The notes under the pieces: generated by a model
Database searches by the model: none
Seen by the model: only the letters and a program-made list of their open reading frames with translations
Told to the model about the DNA's origin: nothing
Shown: in pieces, positions 1-14,951 of the stretch
How positions within the stretch are numbered: the first letter of the stretch is position 1
Layout of the letters: each line of letters begins with the position of its first letter
Position numbers and translations under genes: made by a program
DNA from: Glebionis coronaria
Lineage: Eukaryota; Streptophyta; Magnoliopsida; Asterales; Asteraceae
Direction of reading: 5' to 3'
NCBI GenBank assembly: GCA_025667525.1
Contig: CM046881.1
Location: 493,479,627-493,543,626, forward strand
DNA length: 64,000 bases

Positions 1-285
1 CTAGCAAGTCATTTTCTATACTTTTTTTATTACATATAGAAAACCATTAATGTATAGTGCTGTACATCATTGCTGTTTATTTCAAATCAACTGATCATTT
101 TTATGTAGATTAATAAGTTGTATTCTGGAACTCTTTTGTTACACCTGCTAATTTCCATAGTTGCCACTTATTAAGTTGGTAGTGGCAGGTTGATTACTTA
201 GCGCTGATGTGAAAATTGTTCTGTTTTATTGCTACTGAATATTTGTTTAAAGGCGACTAATTTTGTGCTCTTTACATACTTGCAG

Positions 286-468
286 TGGCCCTGTTCTTCA
301 AATGGCTAATTCCCATCCTCGGATGTTTAAAAAACTCACTCACTTCAAGGCATTTAGCTTGGTTTGATGAACGTGTGTGTCTAACTGAAAGGTTACAAAC
401 TGGATGACAAGTCGATGAACAACTCTCAGGAACATGTTCCAGACTATGCTATGCCGGTGGATTATGAG
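286..468 (+). other. Possible exon fragment of an unrecognised gene
   Basis: The segment is preceded by a plausible acceptor (CTTGCAG ending at 285) and followed by a plausible donor (GAG|GTACTT at 468/469). The last 28 codons, from 385, are open and give a non-repetitive peptide including KLDDKSMNNSQEHVPDY and AMPVDYE. The first half has no open frame consistent with that one, so this may be a decayed exon, a short exon with a different acceptor, or chance. I do not recognise the protein. Confidence 0.2.
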
Positions 469-2098
469 GTACTTTATATTCCAATCGTGCACATCAGTTC
501 CTACCTACATAGATGTAGAACTACAATGATATTTGTTAAAATAATGGTTCTTCATTACCTTTTTTTTCTTTGTAAAGTTAACCGAAATGGTGTTGGATTA
601 ATTTGTCGAAGTAGTATAGAATATAATTCACCGATTCCTAAAGAGCACAACTCAACCATGCAAGTTGAAATGTTTTTTATTTGTTAGTCGTACGCAAGTT
701 GAAGTCGTTAAGTATTTTCTCTGTATATTAATTTGTTTTTGTGCAGTCATCATATAAATAAAAAGTGATTGTTAGCTTTTTATTGGATTAGAAAGTGTTT
801 TTTTATAAAGGTGCAACTTACAATATAATGTATCAAATGGTAACATTTAATATTACTCATATATCTTATAAGGTCTATTGCAGGTAACAAAGATGTAAAA
901 AAAGTGTTAGTGTATCACCCCAAACAGTTTGGACGTGCACTAAAATTTACTCAATTTGACTCATTATCAAACCCGACCAGCCCGCGCATTTTGTAAGTCA
1001 CCCATTGGCTGTTGAAGTATAATACCCTAGGGTAGCTCCCATGAACAGGTATATGCTACATATGGTGATCCTATTTGGCATATTTTGCAATCTTGGAAGA
1101 AAGAGCGGAGACCATTTTACTCTTCCTCAAACAGAAATTCCCATCTCTTCCGCAATCCTCGATTGACATCGTCAAAATCGAGAACCATAAAGTATGATCA
1201 ATTAAATCTTGTACTTCCTTCATCTTCTTTTTGCTCGACTATAACGAACTCTTGGTTTTGTTTTGTGAATTGTGTAGGATAATGGTCATTCGATACTTGA
1301 TAGCTATTCAAGAATGATAGAGTTTGGCAACCACAGTACTGTGTCACATAGAAGATGTGCTCAATGCAGATGATATGGAACAAAATTCATCAGGAAAAAT
1401 CAGAGAGAACCATTCAATGGATTTCAGAGCAGCATCACCACGATCAATGCGTGCACTTGGTTTGCTAAAAGATCGATGCCCTGTACACAGTTCTAGAGCA
1501 CCTACCTCTGAGTCACTATCGGATCTCATAGGGTGGAGTATGGATCATGGAGTGCACGACACTAATGGCAACATCGCACTTAGAACAAGGAAGCATAAAG
1601 AATATGATTTATAAATCCTACATAAAGCAAATAGCCAAATAGCGTCCTTGGACTTTCCTTTGGGTTTTTTCTTGCTTATTATGATCAAGCTCTTTGGCGT
1701 TTTGGACCATTTTGCTCTTGGTCCGGTCCGTTGTTGACCAGTCCTGTGCGATTTTAGACCGATGCTCATTAGCATTTCCAACAATAAGATGACATTGAAG
1801 TTAACAAAAGGCAGTTTTCATGTGACATAATAAGGATCTTAAATTGTCGCATAATAAGGCTCTGTAAATTAGGAATTTAATGATTTTTTTAACTTTCTGT
1901 AAACCCGTTACTGTGTTACTCATTTATAGTAATCTACTATAAAGAACCCGATATGATTGTTATTTAATCTCTTTTGCAGATAAAAGAACAGATAAGTTCA
2001 GGAAGCCTTTAATACCAAAATCAGATACGACAGTTCAGAGATTAACACGTAAACAGATACGGTGGAAAGTCACGTGAGAAGTCCTACAATAAACTAGG

Positions 2099-2430
2099 TC
2101 ATGGGTCTCTTTTTCCTGCAACTTGTGTTGAACTTGCTCTTTTGAATACCATATTGCCAGACATCTCTCGAATGGCCACTGGACTGATCAAAATCATCAA
2201 GAGAACTCTCATACGGTGGCTTGAAGGAACGGTAATTCCCATTTCTTGCAGCAAATGATGAGTTTGTTTTCTCATTGTCTTCTGATGGCCTGTTTCTTGC
2301 CTGGACTCCATGTGGTCATATGATATGTGTCTTAGCCCAGGTCTCTTCAGACCCCTCATGTTAGAATACCTAAACTGTGGTGGACCGTAGGTTGGTGGTG
2401 GTGACAACTTGTGACTCTATGTCAATAAAA
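2099..2430 (-). pseudogene. Decayed coding fragment, family not recognised
   Basis: On the minus strand an open frame gives a Pro/Tyr/Arg-rich peptide (LSPPPTYGPPQFRYSNMRG) and runs to about 2300. From there a different minus frame gives a more natural continuation with FKPPYESSLDDFDQSSG and DVWQYGIQKSKF. This looks like one frameshift within a low-complexity C-terminal tail of a host protein. It lies on the same strand as the exon-like stretch at 3905-4094 and could be the tail of the same broken gene. I cannot name the family. Confidence 0.25.
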
Positions 2431-3041
2431 CATTCCTGGTCTCCGCGTCAGCGCCCAATCTTCAGATTGAACCAAAGTACTAGCATTTCCCATCACCAAT
2501 CAACAATACATGAAGAGTAAGGCAAGTTCGAAGCAAGTGAACTTCTAGATCAGAAGGCATTCAAGTATTTGACAAAAGTATTAAAATGAGTTATAAGTTG
2601 CAATTTTTGAACCTCTACAACCCCTAATGGTTTTCCGCATATATGTTTTGATACTACAGATTTGTATATAATGACCCTTTTTCAGTTAAGGAGCATTTGT
2701 ATAACAAAAATAGTTACGTTAGTATTGTAAATAAAAATAAGAGTTAGTAAAAAGTTACACCGGTTCATCCGTTTATTTCAGTGTATTAATGTTCTTTTCT
2801 TTGCAATTCAAAGGTGTCTTTGGATAACAATGAAAAGTCAATAAATGAGACAAATCGTTTTCACTCTTTGAGTGTTAGTGAGATGGATGAAACTGATAGT
2901 ACTAGATAGAGAGAGGTTGGTAATCATTTTTGTTATTTCTTTTGTTTTTATGTAATACATACACAATTTTCGGGTGCCTATCAGTTATTATTTTGCCGAC
3001 GACTTAGACTATATACAATTTTCGCAACATGCCCTTACCAG

Positions 3042-3397
3042 TAGCGGTGTTAAAAAATTTGACCCGAAAAGAAGTCGGATATTAGGTAATTTATTTTTGT
3101 ATAACTCGGGTTGGTTCAACTTGATTAACCCGAATAAAATTTGTTTTTTATCAACTTAAATTGTATTTAACTTTTATTAAAGAAAGTAGAAGATGACTTT
3201 TTGTATATTTTACGTAAATTCAGGTTGACCCGAACCCGAATTGACCCGACTCGAGTTGACTCAACCCGAATAGATCCAAATCCGAGTAGCCTGATTTCAA
3301 ATCAAGTCAGGTTTAAGTAACATTTTTAGCCTTGACCTGAATTAGACCCGATTCAATTGACTCAAACCCGACCAACCCAACCTAATTCCCACCTCTA
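3042..3397. mobile_element. Small CCCGA-rich element with TAGNGGTG-type inverted ends (copy 1)
   Basis: The segment starts TAGCGGTG and ends CACCTCTA, which are imperfect inverted ends. Its interior is full of GACCCGA, AACCCGA and GGGTT words. A second copy lies in the opposite orientation at 31553-31978 with ends TAGGGGTG and CACCCCTA and the same word composition. Short length, inverted ends and two dispersed copies fit a non-autonomous DNA transposon. I cannot see a convincing target duplication, so the superfamily stays open. Confidence 0.45.
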
Positions 3398-3904
3398 ACT
3401 ATGACTTATAAAATGGCACCACACATATTAAACATTATAATATTAATATTAAACATTTTAATAACACCTAACATGCTGTAATAATTTTTTAGAGGCGCAT
3501 AATCATTTTTCATGTTTAGATTAAATATTGGTTTCTCAAAAAGTTAATTATATTATAAACAAAAGTATTTTAAAATAAACCGGTATTTATAAAACTAAAG
3601 ATTTACATGAGACAAAAGACATCAATTGAGTAGGTAAGGCCTAAAAATATTAGAGATTAGTTTCATTTTAGTTTCCTTTTATAAAAAACGGGTCTCACTA
3701 GTAATAGATATAGCTAATACACAAACGAACTTTCAATGCAGACATTCGACTTGTGTGTGCATCTACACGTGACACCAAACTTCGACTTGTGTGTGCATCT
3801 ACATGTGCCACCAAACTGGTTCTAGCTCACTGTCAACCAAAAAATATAAAATCAAATAAAAATTATGAATAATAGGTAGAAGAAAACCTCTTGTGTAGGT
3901 TAAC
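3398..3904. other. Intergenic sequence with a short direct repeat
   Basis: No gene is visible. Around 3747-3812 the phrase TTCGACTTGTGTGTGCATCT occurs twice about 42 bases apart, as a small local tandem duplication. The rest is unremarkable AT-rich DNA. Confidence 0.4.
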
Positions 3905-4094
3905 GGCTAGCATTCTGTAAGAAATGTACTAAATCAGGCCCTCCGAACTCTAGAAGTTCATCCTTAAGCCCAAAATTTATCAGGGTTCGATACATATAGT
4001 CTGCTATTTTTCCACTGCTAAAGCTAACAGGACTTGTGAGCGATGGGTCAATCCCCTCTTTAATCATGTTCACATCCTTGACAGTTTGTTCCCA
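3905..4094 (-). pseudogene. Exon-like open segment of an unrecognised protein
   Basis: Read on the minus strand, a frame opens after a TAA at about 4097 and continues for about 63 codons to 3905. A plausible acceptor (TGTCAAG) lies just above 4076 and a plausible donor (GTTAACC) begins at 3904. The peptide is compositionally natural, including IKEGIDPSLTSPVSFSSG and FGLKDELLEFGGPDLVHFLQ. I cannot assign a family. No further exon is clear, although the fragment at 2099-2430 is on the same strand. It is either one exon of a gene broken by transposons or a captured fragment, the latter possibly inside the Helitron-like element that ends at 4763. Confidence 0.3.
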
Positions 4095-4734
4095 TTAACT
4101 TTCTGTTGACGACTATCAACGCTACTTAGTAGTTCATTTGGAATCGAGCTGGTTTGGTAGAGAATATTTATGTTTACACGAAAAATTAATTTTAGGTCCA
4201 ACTTCCATCTTTTACTGAACCATTGAAAGATACGTTTAGATAAATGATATAATATGTTAAGTCAATAGAAAGATACATTTAGTTTGGATCAAGTTGACAA
4301 GATACTTCTTTTCCATTTTTTTCCTGAAAATCCAATAAATCCTATTGAACAACTTGCTTAAGGGATTAAGACTAATACATATTCACATAGTAACCCTCAA
4401 ACGACATGCTTTATAAGGAACGTTGAGGGATTTGCAAGGAATAATGAATTTTTTTGAGTGACAGGGAAGACTTCGTTAGGAACATGGATGGCTTTACGAG
4501 AAATAGTGCACGCTTTGCTAGGAATATTATAAGTTACTGTTAGCGGCAGTATTTTGATCATTAAAGCTTGATATTAGGTATTTAAGAGGCAAGAAAGACA
4601 AACCCGCCCGTTGACCACAAATAAACGTTACTTAAGCCTAACTATAACAAAAATATACTAAAGGTTTAATTACAAATTCAAGAAACTAAAAAGCGTACGA
4701 ACCATAAATCCTTCGGAACAAGAATAAAAGCGAC

Positions 4735-4762
4735 CCCGCCCGTTGGGCGGGTTACGACGCTA

Positions 4763-4763
<1 letters not shown>
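4735..4763 (+). mobile_element. Helitron-like 3' terminus
   Basis: A perfect 7-bp stem (CCCGCCC, loop GTT, GGGCGGG at 4735-4751) is followed after eight bases by CTAG at 4760-4763 and then T. Hairpin plus CTRR plus insertion before T is the classic 3' end of plant Helitrons. The element body should lie to the left. I could not identify its 5' TC end, so only the terminus is annotated. Confidence 0.45.

Positions 4764-4848
<85 letters not shown>
4764..4848. repeat. (TA)n microsatellite
   Basis: About 85 bases of uninterrupted TA dinucleotides directly follow the Helitron-like CTAG end. An AT-rich target beside the end fits Helitron insertion preference, or later slippage from a short AT target. 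Confidence 0.95.
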
Positions 4849-8550
<3,702 letters not shown>

Positions 8551-8600
8551 TTTGATTGATTTGATTTGATTTGATTTGATTTGATTTGATTTGATTTGAT
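8551..8600. repeat. (TTGAT)n microsatellite
   Basis: About ten TTGAT / TTTGAT units join the end of the tandem array to a Ty3/gypsy LTR fragment. In the related LTR at 27357-30067 the corresponding place holds a long AT microsatellite instead, so this junction has changed by slippage or breakage. Confidence 0.9.
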
Positions 8601-9262
8601 ATATATCGGGGCCTTAACAGTAGCTTTAAAGTTGGGGAAAAGGGGAGGAGTTAGCTGACATATGTAAGGGCATAGGATTTCCTTTACAGAGATCATGGAT
8701 ATGGTTAAGTGGGCGTTTGGCTTATAGTTTGGAGACCTAAAAACCGGGACTGTTTTGGGTGAAATGTTAACGAGACAGGTTATGAAGTAAACTAAGTTAA
8801 GGTCTTTATAGAGGGGTGTAATGAGATGATTAGAGCATATAAATGAGGTATATATATGGGAGAAGTTTAGATGTCCATCATGGGTTGATGAGCCATCTTA
8901 GTGTTTGGTTCATGTTTTGATTGTGTGCTTTTGTTTGTTAGCTTTTTGCTAGTGCGCGGATTTTTGGAGAAGCTCAATCAGGTGAGTTTCATAGTCCCAT
9001 ATCTTTTAATGATTTTCACTTCCAGATGGGATGGAAGAGACACTATATGGTTTTGTAACTAATGCTGTGAATGTTTTTATGGTTTGTGATGGACTTATGT
9101 GTGCACTTATGTGATTAACTGCTATGTGATTCTTGATTGTGTTTATGATTTGGATCGGGGGATACGTACCGTCTCAGTTATTGTGGTTTGACTTGGTACC
9201 AAGAGGATGTTGACAAGGCGGGGCCTTGGGGAGGTACATAGATGTGTGAGCATCTATGGGAC
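8601..9262 (+). mobile_element. Truncated LTR copy of the Tekay-like Ty3/gypsy element
   Basis: This 660-base segment aligns from end to end with 28793-29454 inside the 3' LTR at 27357-30067, with scattered substitutions (a few per cent by eye). Shared phrases include CATCATGGGTTGATGAGCC and GTTGACAAGGCGGGGCC. It stops exactly where the gag-protease element begins at 9263. The remaining LTR sequence (the part matching 29455-30067) is not found on the other side of that element, so this is a remnant and not a simple insertion site. Confidence 0.75.
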
Positions 9263-12200
9263 TGATGTAATGTTTTTACTACCCTTTAGGAAAAGAGCAA
9301 TAAAATAGGGTAAGCGAGCACGACGATTTAGGAAAACCGTGTGTGAATGACCCTTAAGAAAGTGAGTTCGTTCTCGAGGAGGCTAGTGCGTTGTGTAATG
9401 AATGATTGATTTTGTTTTTGATTATTAATGAGAAGAAAAGAAGAGAAAATTACGAAGACGAAAAAAATAGAGAAATAGGCAAAAACACTACTAGAAAGTT
9501 ACGACGTAGAAACGTAAAAAACACAAAATTTAAAATTTTAATCTAAAAATTCCTAAAAATTACTAAAAATCCACAATAATATTCTAAGAGTTTACAAAAA
9601 ATCCAAAATTGCCAAAACCTTTTAATTAATTTAATAATGACTTTTTAATGCTAATAAAAGCCCTAAAAATCACTTTTAAATATTAAAAAGCCCTAAACAA
9701 GATTTAATAATTTGTAAACCTTAAAAATGACCTAATTAAGCTAAAAACTAATTTTTTAAAATTTTAAAACCAATTTAAACTATTTTTAAACTCCTAAAAA
9801 CTATTAAAATCTATTAAATCTTAAATTAATTCTAAAAATTAATTGAAAAGCCTAAAAATTAATTGGAAAGTGACAAAGGCCCTATTTTAATGTCTAGAAT
9901 CTAGGAAAAATGAAAAAGAGATAAAAATAAAACTTTTTATTTTTATGAATAAAATAATATTAAAATAATCCAAAAAATGAAAAGTTCTCAAATAAATTCT
10001 AAAAAATTCTCAAAAATCCTAAATATTCTAATTAAGAAGAAAATGCAAATTAAAGTTCCTAAAACCTTTTAGTTAATTTTATATTAATTTTTAAAGTTGT
10101 CTAAAAAACCTAAAATCAAATAAAATTAAAAATTAAAGTTTTTGAAAACTTTTTTAAATGTAAACCTCAAAAATAAGAATTAAAACCTAAAAACTATTTT
10201 TCCCTAATTAAAAACTACTTTTTACTATTTTTAAAATACTTTCTAAAAATAAAACTAGAAATAATCCTAATAATTAATTAAATAAAAGGAAAAATAATTT
10301 TTTAAAACAGAAAAGTCCTAAAACTTATAAATATCCTAGGAAAAATGAAATAAGCCCAAAAAGCTTAATAAATAAGCTGGAAAAAATCAAATAAGCTACG
10401 ACTTATTAAAATGAGAACAAAATAGAAAGGGGTTAAAAAGGTAATGAAATGAAAAGAGAACGTAAAAAGCTATCTAGATCACCTGGTAAGCACGCTTAGT
10501 CCCCAACGAGGGGTCGCGTGTTCGAGTCCGATGCGGGTATGCTTTTTATAAAAATTTTCTTTTTTTTTTACTTTTAGAACTTGATTCCAGTAACTTTTCA
10601 ACACACAAAAACTCAAACACAAACTAGATTAATCAAGATTAAAGCAAGAATTGAGCAAAACGTGCCCAAGTCTGCTTGTGTTTCTGATGAACAAGTGAAG
10701 AGTTCTTCACTTGTGATGAAATCCAAGAGGACTTGGTTGTGTACTTGTTTGGTGGTGTTTGTTGATGGACAAGGGCACCCCTACACTCTTTCTGAGTGTA
10801 GGGAGTCACAATAAACAGGAAATAAACAAGTAGCACCACTCAGTCAAACAATCAAAGCCCAACTGGGAATCTAAATGTTGCTGATGTGTTGTAAAGGTCT
10901 GATGGTACTTTTTAGCCACTTACTTGCACAAAAGTGATTTTCCAAACCCAAGATTATGCATACACAAGCTCCAAATGATACACTAACAACATAAAATCCT
11001 ATAATAACCTAGATTCTAACAGTATGCGAGATTCAAGATCACCAAATCATCAAAACAGGCAGATAAATGACTAGGTAGATTTTTTACCTATGATTCTCAC
11101 TTTTTAACACACCATTAGCTACCAACTTGTTCCCAAATGAAGTCTAGTCTAACAACAACCTATTACTACCCATTTTAAACACTCCTAACAGATTTTTATC
11201 CTCAAAATCCTCCAAAGTCTCTACTTAAAACCCGTATCCAAACAACCCTTTATATTTTGAAATGCAACTTTTTTCAAACAAACTCTATCCAAACCTATTT
11301 CAAACTGATTTATAAGGCATCCAACATGCATAACACACTTAATCTACTCAAACTCAACAGTCTTAACAAACTTATAGCAACAAGCATATAAATCACATAA
11401 ACTGCATTTTTTCTGAAAATTTGAAAAAAGGAAAATCTTCCTTACCCAAGAACCCTACATCCAGGGTTCTTTGTGGATGTAAATCCACCTCCTACCAACT
11501 GGGGTTGGTGCTGAACCTTTAACAGCAACAATCCTTCAACCTGCCAAAGAAAAATCAAAAGAAAACAAGAAAATATCCAATATTCTGTTTTCACTTTTTC
11601 TTTCTTAAAAACCTTACACAAACTTATAATCCTTATCAAACACGTTTTAAAACACTTCAAACTCACAAATCACCTTCCTTTTCCACTTTCACTTCCAAGG
11701 AATGAGATTTGAAAGATTTGAACAAAATTTAAAAACCTTCAAAAACTTTTGAAAATCAAACACACTTTTGAAATTAGAACTCAGTATTATCAACCCAAAC
11801 ACACAAACTTTTTATAATTAATTAAAAGGAATTACAATTTATATAAAAAATACCAAACTTTAATAATTTATAAAAAAGGAATTACAATGAGATTGCTAAA
11901 AACTGGAACAAAGGTGGATGAACAGGCTCATCCCCTATTTATACAAGAAGTAGAACATACTAGAAGACTAAAAACCCTAATAGGTAAAGCCCTAATTTGC
12001 CCTTGGACGATTTGACTGAAATTTGGTCAAAATAAGTTCCCATGTGATCCTGTTGGTGTCTTGTGAAGATGCCAGCTGTGAACACTCCATCTTGAGCGTC
12101 AAAATAATCTTGGGGGCCAAGGAGTGAAGTTGGACCACTGATTTGGTCAAGTGCCATGTGAGAAGGTAGCAGGGGAGGGGACAAGGGGTGGAGTGGTCGT

Positions 12201-13032
12201 TTTCTGGGTGGGGTTTTATGTTGGGAGTGGGGTGAGGTGTAAAACCCACAACCTTAATTAGGATTAAGGTTAAAAGTTAAGGAGATTAAAACTGGGGTTT
12301 TCTAGGGTTTATAGTATGAATGTGGTTATAAGGTTAAGTTTGATTCGTTTGAGGGTTTAAATATTGTGTTTCCCACACTTAATCCCTTTATTAAACTGAT
12401 TTTAAAAATCAGTTAACTTAGTCTGAGTGGGAAAGGTGACGTGGATGGAGGTAAGGAGGTGATTGGTTGAAAATTTGATAGTGGGTGACGTGTTGGCTAG
12501 GGAGTGGGTGAAATGGTTTTGGTTGTCTGGCCAGTTTGGCCCCCAAGCTTTTCTTTTCTTTCCACTTTGTTTTTAATCCCATCAGCGCCCTTTTTGCTCA
12601 TAACAACTTTTGGAAAGTTGTCAAAAGTGGCACACAAGGTTTATAAACTTTTCCAAGGGCTTCTTTTGTATATTCTTGAAATTTCAAGGACTGGTCTTGT
12701 ACAATCTTCAAATAATAAGGACCATACTTGTACAATTAACATTTGGAGGGTTAATTGTGACAAGTTCTTCAAAGATGAGGGACTAAACTTGACAATCTTC
12801 AATTCTTCAAGGGTCTTTTTGAAAAATCCAAACTTGGGCCCGGTTCATTGTGCGACTTCGTTTCCCGTGTTCGTTTTTGAATGATTCTTGTGATCTTTTG
12901 CCATTTCCTCAATATCCATACCTAAAAATACACAAGTAACAAACACGAGCATATATTTGGTCTATTTTATGATATTTAAATGATTAAAGGCCGTTTTTGA
13001 TGATGAGATCATGTATAAAAGCCATCTCATCA
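9263..13032 (-). repeat. 3' LTR of the gag-protease element
   Basis: Direct repeat of 18939-22713. The plus strand begins TGATGTAATG and ends CATCTCATCA. It is AT-rich with many CCTAAAAA words in the first kilobase and carries a tRNA-like motif at about 10472-10541. Short open frames within it occur identically in the other LTR and have no recognisable product. At 3.77 kb it is unusually long relative to the 5.9-kb interior. Confidence 0.88.
10472..10541 (+). other. tRNA-like segment with pol III A/B-box-like motifs (LTR copy 1)
   Basis: TAGATCACCTGG resembles a tRNA A box. About 35 bases on, GTTCGAGTCC matches the B-box consensus well, and a T-rich run near 10555-10570 could act as a terminator. 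The T-stem pairs poorly, so I do not call a functional tRNA. It may be a tRNA-derived remnant (SINE or old tRNA) captured in the LTR. It lies antisense to the retroelement. Confidence 0.4.
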
Positions 13033-13047
13033 CTCCCCCATACTAAA
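13033..13047 (-). promoter_or_regulatory. Polypurine tract of the gag-protease element
   Basis: On the minus strand TTTAGTATGGGGGAG directly abuts the TGATG start of the 3' LTR. This is where a retroelement places the RNA primer for plus-strand synthesis. Similar motifs occur further inside on the same strand, near 14423-14445, 14484-14496 and 15253-15268, so the element carries several spare polypurine-like tracts. Confidence 0.7.
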
Positions 13048-14951
13048 CCATTGCCGTGCCCTCACGCAATGCTAGAATAAAGTATCAAAGCATCTCCAAA
13101 ATTTAATTTTATTCCTTTTTATTGAAATGATAAACTAGCTACACTACACTATTGCTACTACTTGTGTTATAGACATAATGTATGATTTTCATCGCAAAAT
13201 GGGACGTTTAGGTTCATAGAATAAGAACACGTGAATGCTTCGTTAGAAATAATTTCGTCGTTCTCGATTTTCACCTTAATTCCATGCCAAGCGTGCAACG
13301 AGATCATTGTCATTATAAGTTAGTAATGCTAACACTACTCATATGCCCTAATCACGTACTTATTCTCCCATTATTCCTAATTTGTATCTCTTATATTTTA
13401 TTATGTCTTAATGATCACGAGGATACATTGTTGACTTATGCGATAATAGAGATTTAGGTCTAAAAATAGAGTCTTAACGGTGTAACTAAGACCATCAAAT
13501 CAATAACCCCTCCTAATAGACAACGATGTTAAAAAATTAAGTTGACAAGAAGGATCGATAAACACGGTTTTATAACGGTTTTGAACATGAGACTTATTAC
13601 CAAGACTTTTATACGCCCCCTAACGGAAGGGCCTTATTATCTTTGGTTTACCTCCATCTTTTATTCAACTTCGCCATGAAGCTTTTATTATGACTTCGGT
13701 CTTGCCTTGCCTTTTATTATCCGCCATCATCGGTGGTTTTATTAGCCAAAGACGTATATCCTCACGCTAAAGCGAATTTTGGATCTTTAAAGCTTCGAAG
13801 ATTAAGGCTTGATTCACTTTCAATTTTTGCATAGATTTTAGGCCTTGTGGGGCTTCAAATTGTTTGCTAGATTTAGGTGAGCACTTGAAATCTTATTATT
13901 GGGTGAAGCTTTCGATTATTCGGGTTGCCAATACTTCAAAACCGTGACGCTGGCGATACCTTAATGTCTTCCCAATTTAATTACACGGAAGCTACTAGAA
14001 AAGACTAGAAACCCAACAATCAAAACTAAACCGCTAAATCAATATTTATTAAGCAAAAAATATTTACATGCGAAGGGAGAATGAGCAAACAACGAGAACA
14101 CATGAGTTTTTGAAAGAATACGAGTACTCTACGTTTAGCATAGTAACTTATAATTAACTCTATCATTTCTCGTCCTCATTTAAGAGACTTAGCCTAATGT
14201 GTAGTTAAGGAATCAAAGCTAAGTGCTCAACACGCACGGTCGAGTCAAAAATTACTCTTATTCTCGCCATCGGAAAATATACATTCGTGTCTTCAAACAC
14301 TTATAAAACATGAGAAAAATTTTAAAATTTGGCCATTTTTAGCCTTATTTTGCAACAAAACGATAAACAAAACGATAAACTTTGGAAAGCGTGAAGGTTT
14401 GGCAAGGCAAGTATCTATTCACCCCCCCCCCCCCCATACTAAAGTTAAACATTGTCCTCAATGTTTCGAGTCTAGGGGTGCAAACACCCCCATACTAGAG
14501 ACGTAGTCGAATGCCTAATCTAGCATGGAAAGGGTGTAACCAATAAGTTAAAAGCCGTTTATGAAGTGTGCTAAAAACCTGAGGTTAGAACATAAAAGGA
14601 TATATCATTTGGATATTGGGAAAGGCCTCCAAAGCAAACGATCGAGTGCTCCCATGAAACGAACATGAGAGGCTCCAATCGTGAAGATTATGATCTAAAA
14701 GACACAATGCACAAACAACCATGGAACAAAGGTTGGAAGGGCACAAATCCCCTCACATTTAACTAATTAGAAAGCAATAATATGTACATGGATAAGCATG
14801 GGTCTCCCCCACGAGGCACCTTGTTTTTGATAACCGAGTCAAAAGCTCGACTCGAATCCCCATAAATGTGATCATTTAGGGATAATCATGGTTTGGTCAA
14901 TTTTTGGTGGGGCTTACATGATAAACAAGGCCCAAAAGCACGTGGAGTACT
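13048..14951 (-). other. 3' non-coding interior of the gag-protease element
   Basis: This 1.9-kb stretch lies between the stop of gag-protease and the polypurine tract, where an autonomous element would have part of pol and possibly an envelope-like ORF. I find no reverse transcriptase, RNase H or integrase motif in any frame. It contains a run of 13-14 C (14424-14437) and two polypurine-like tracts. The sequence is not obviously a decayed pol, so the loss is either old or complete. Confidence 0.6.

Larger units (their letters stand above)
1..3041. other. Anonymous AT-rich sequence without a recognised gene
   Basis: I see no protein family in this stretch. It holds short open frames without recognisable motifs and runs of low-complexity AT. 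Two exon-like scraps inside it, at 286-468 and 2099-2430, are listed separately. I see no terminal repeats of a retrotransposon here. It may be intron or intergenic sequence of a gene lying to the left, but nothing in the window proves that. Confidence 0.4.

Noticed and set aside
10472..10541. A functional tRNA gene in the LTR
   Set aside because: The boxes are good but the T stem and acceptor stem do not pair well by hand; kept only as a tRNA-like motif.
10581..12884. Several open frames of 60-126 codons repeated identically at 20260-22565
   Set aside because: They lie in the two LTRs of the gag-protease element, have no motif, and occur twice only because the LTR does.
14424..14437. Run of C as a possible regulatory or recoding site
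   Set aside because: It lies outside the ORF in a polypurine-like motif (minus strand G run) and is best explained by slippage.
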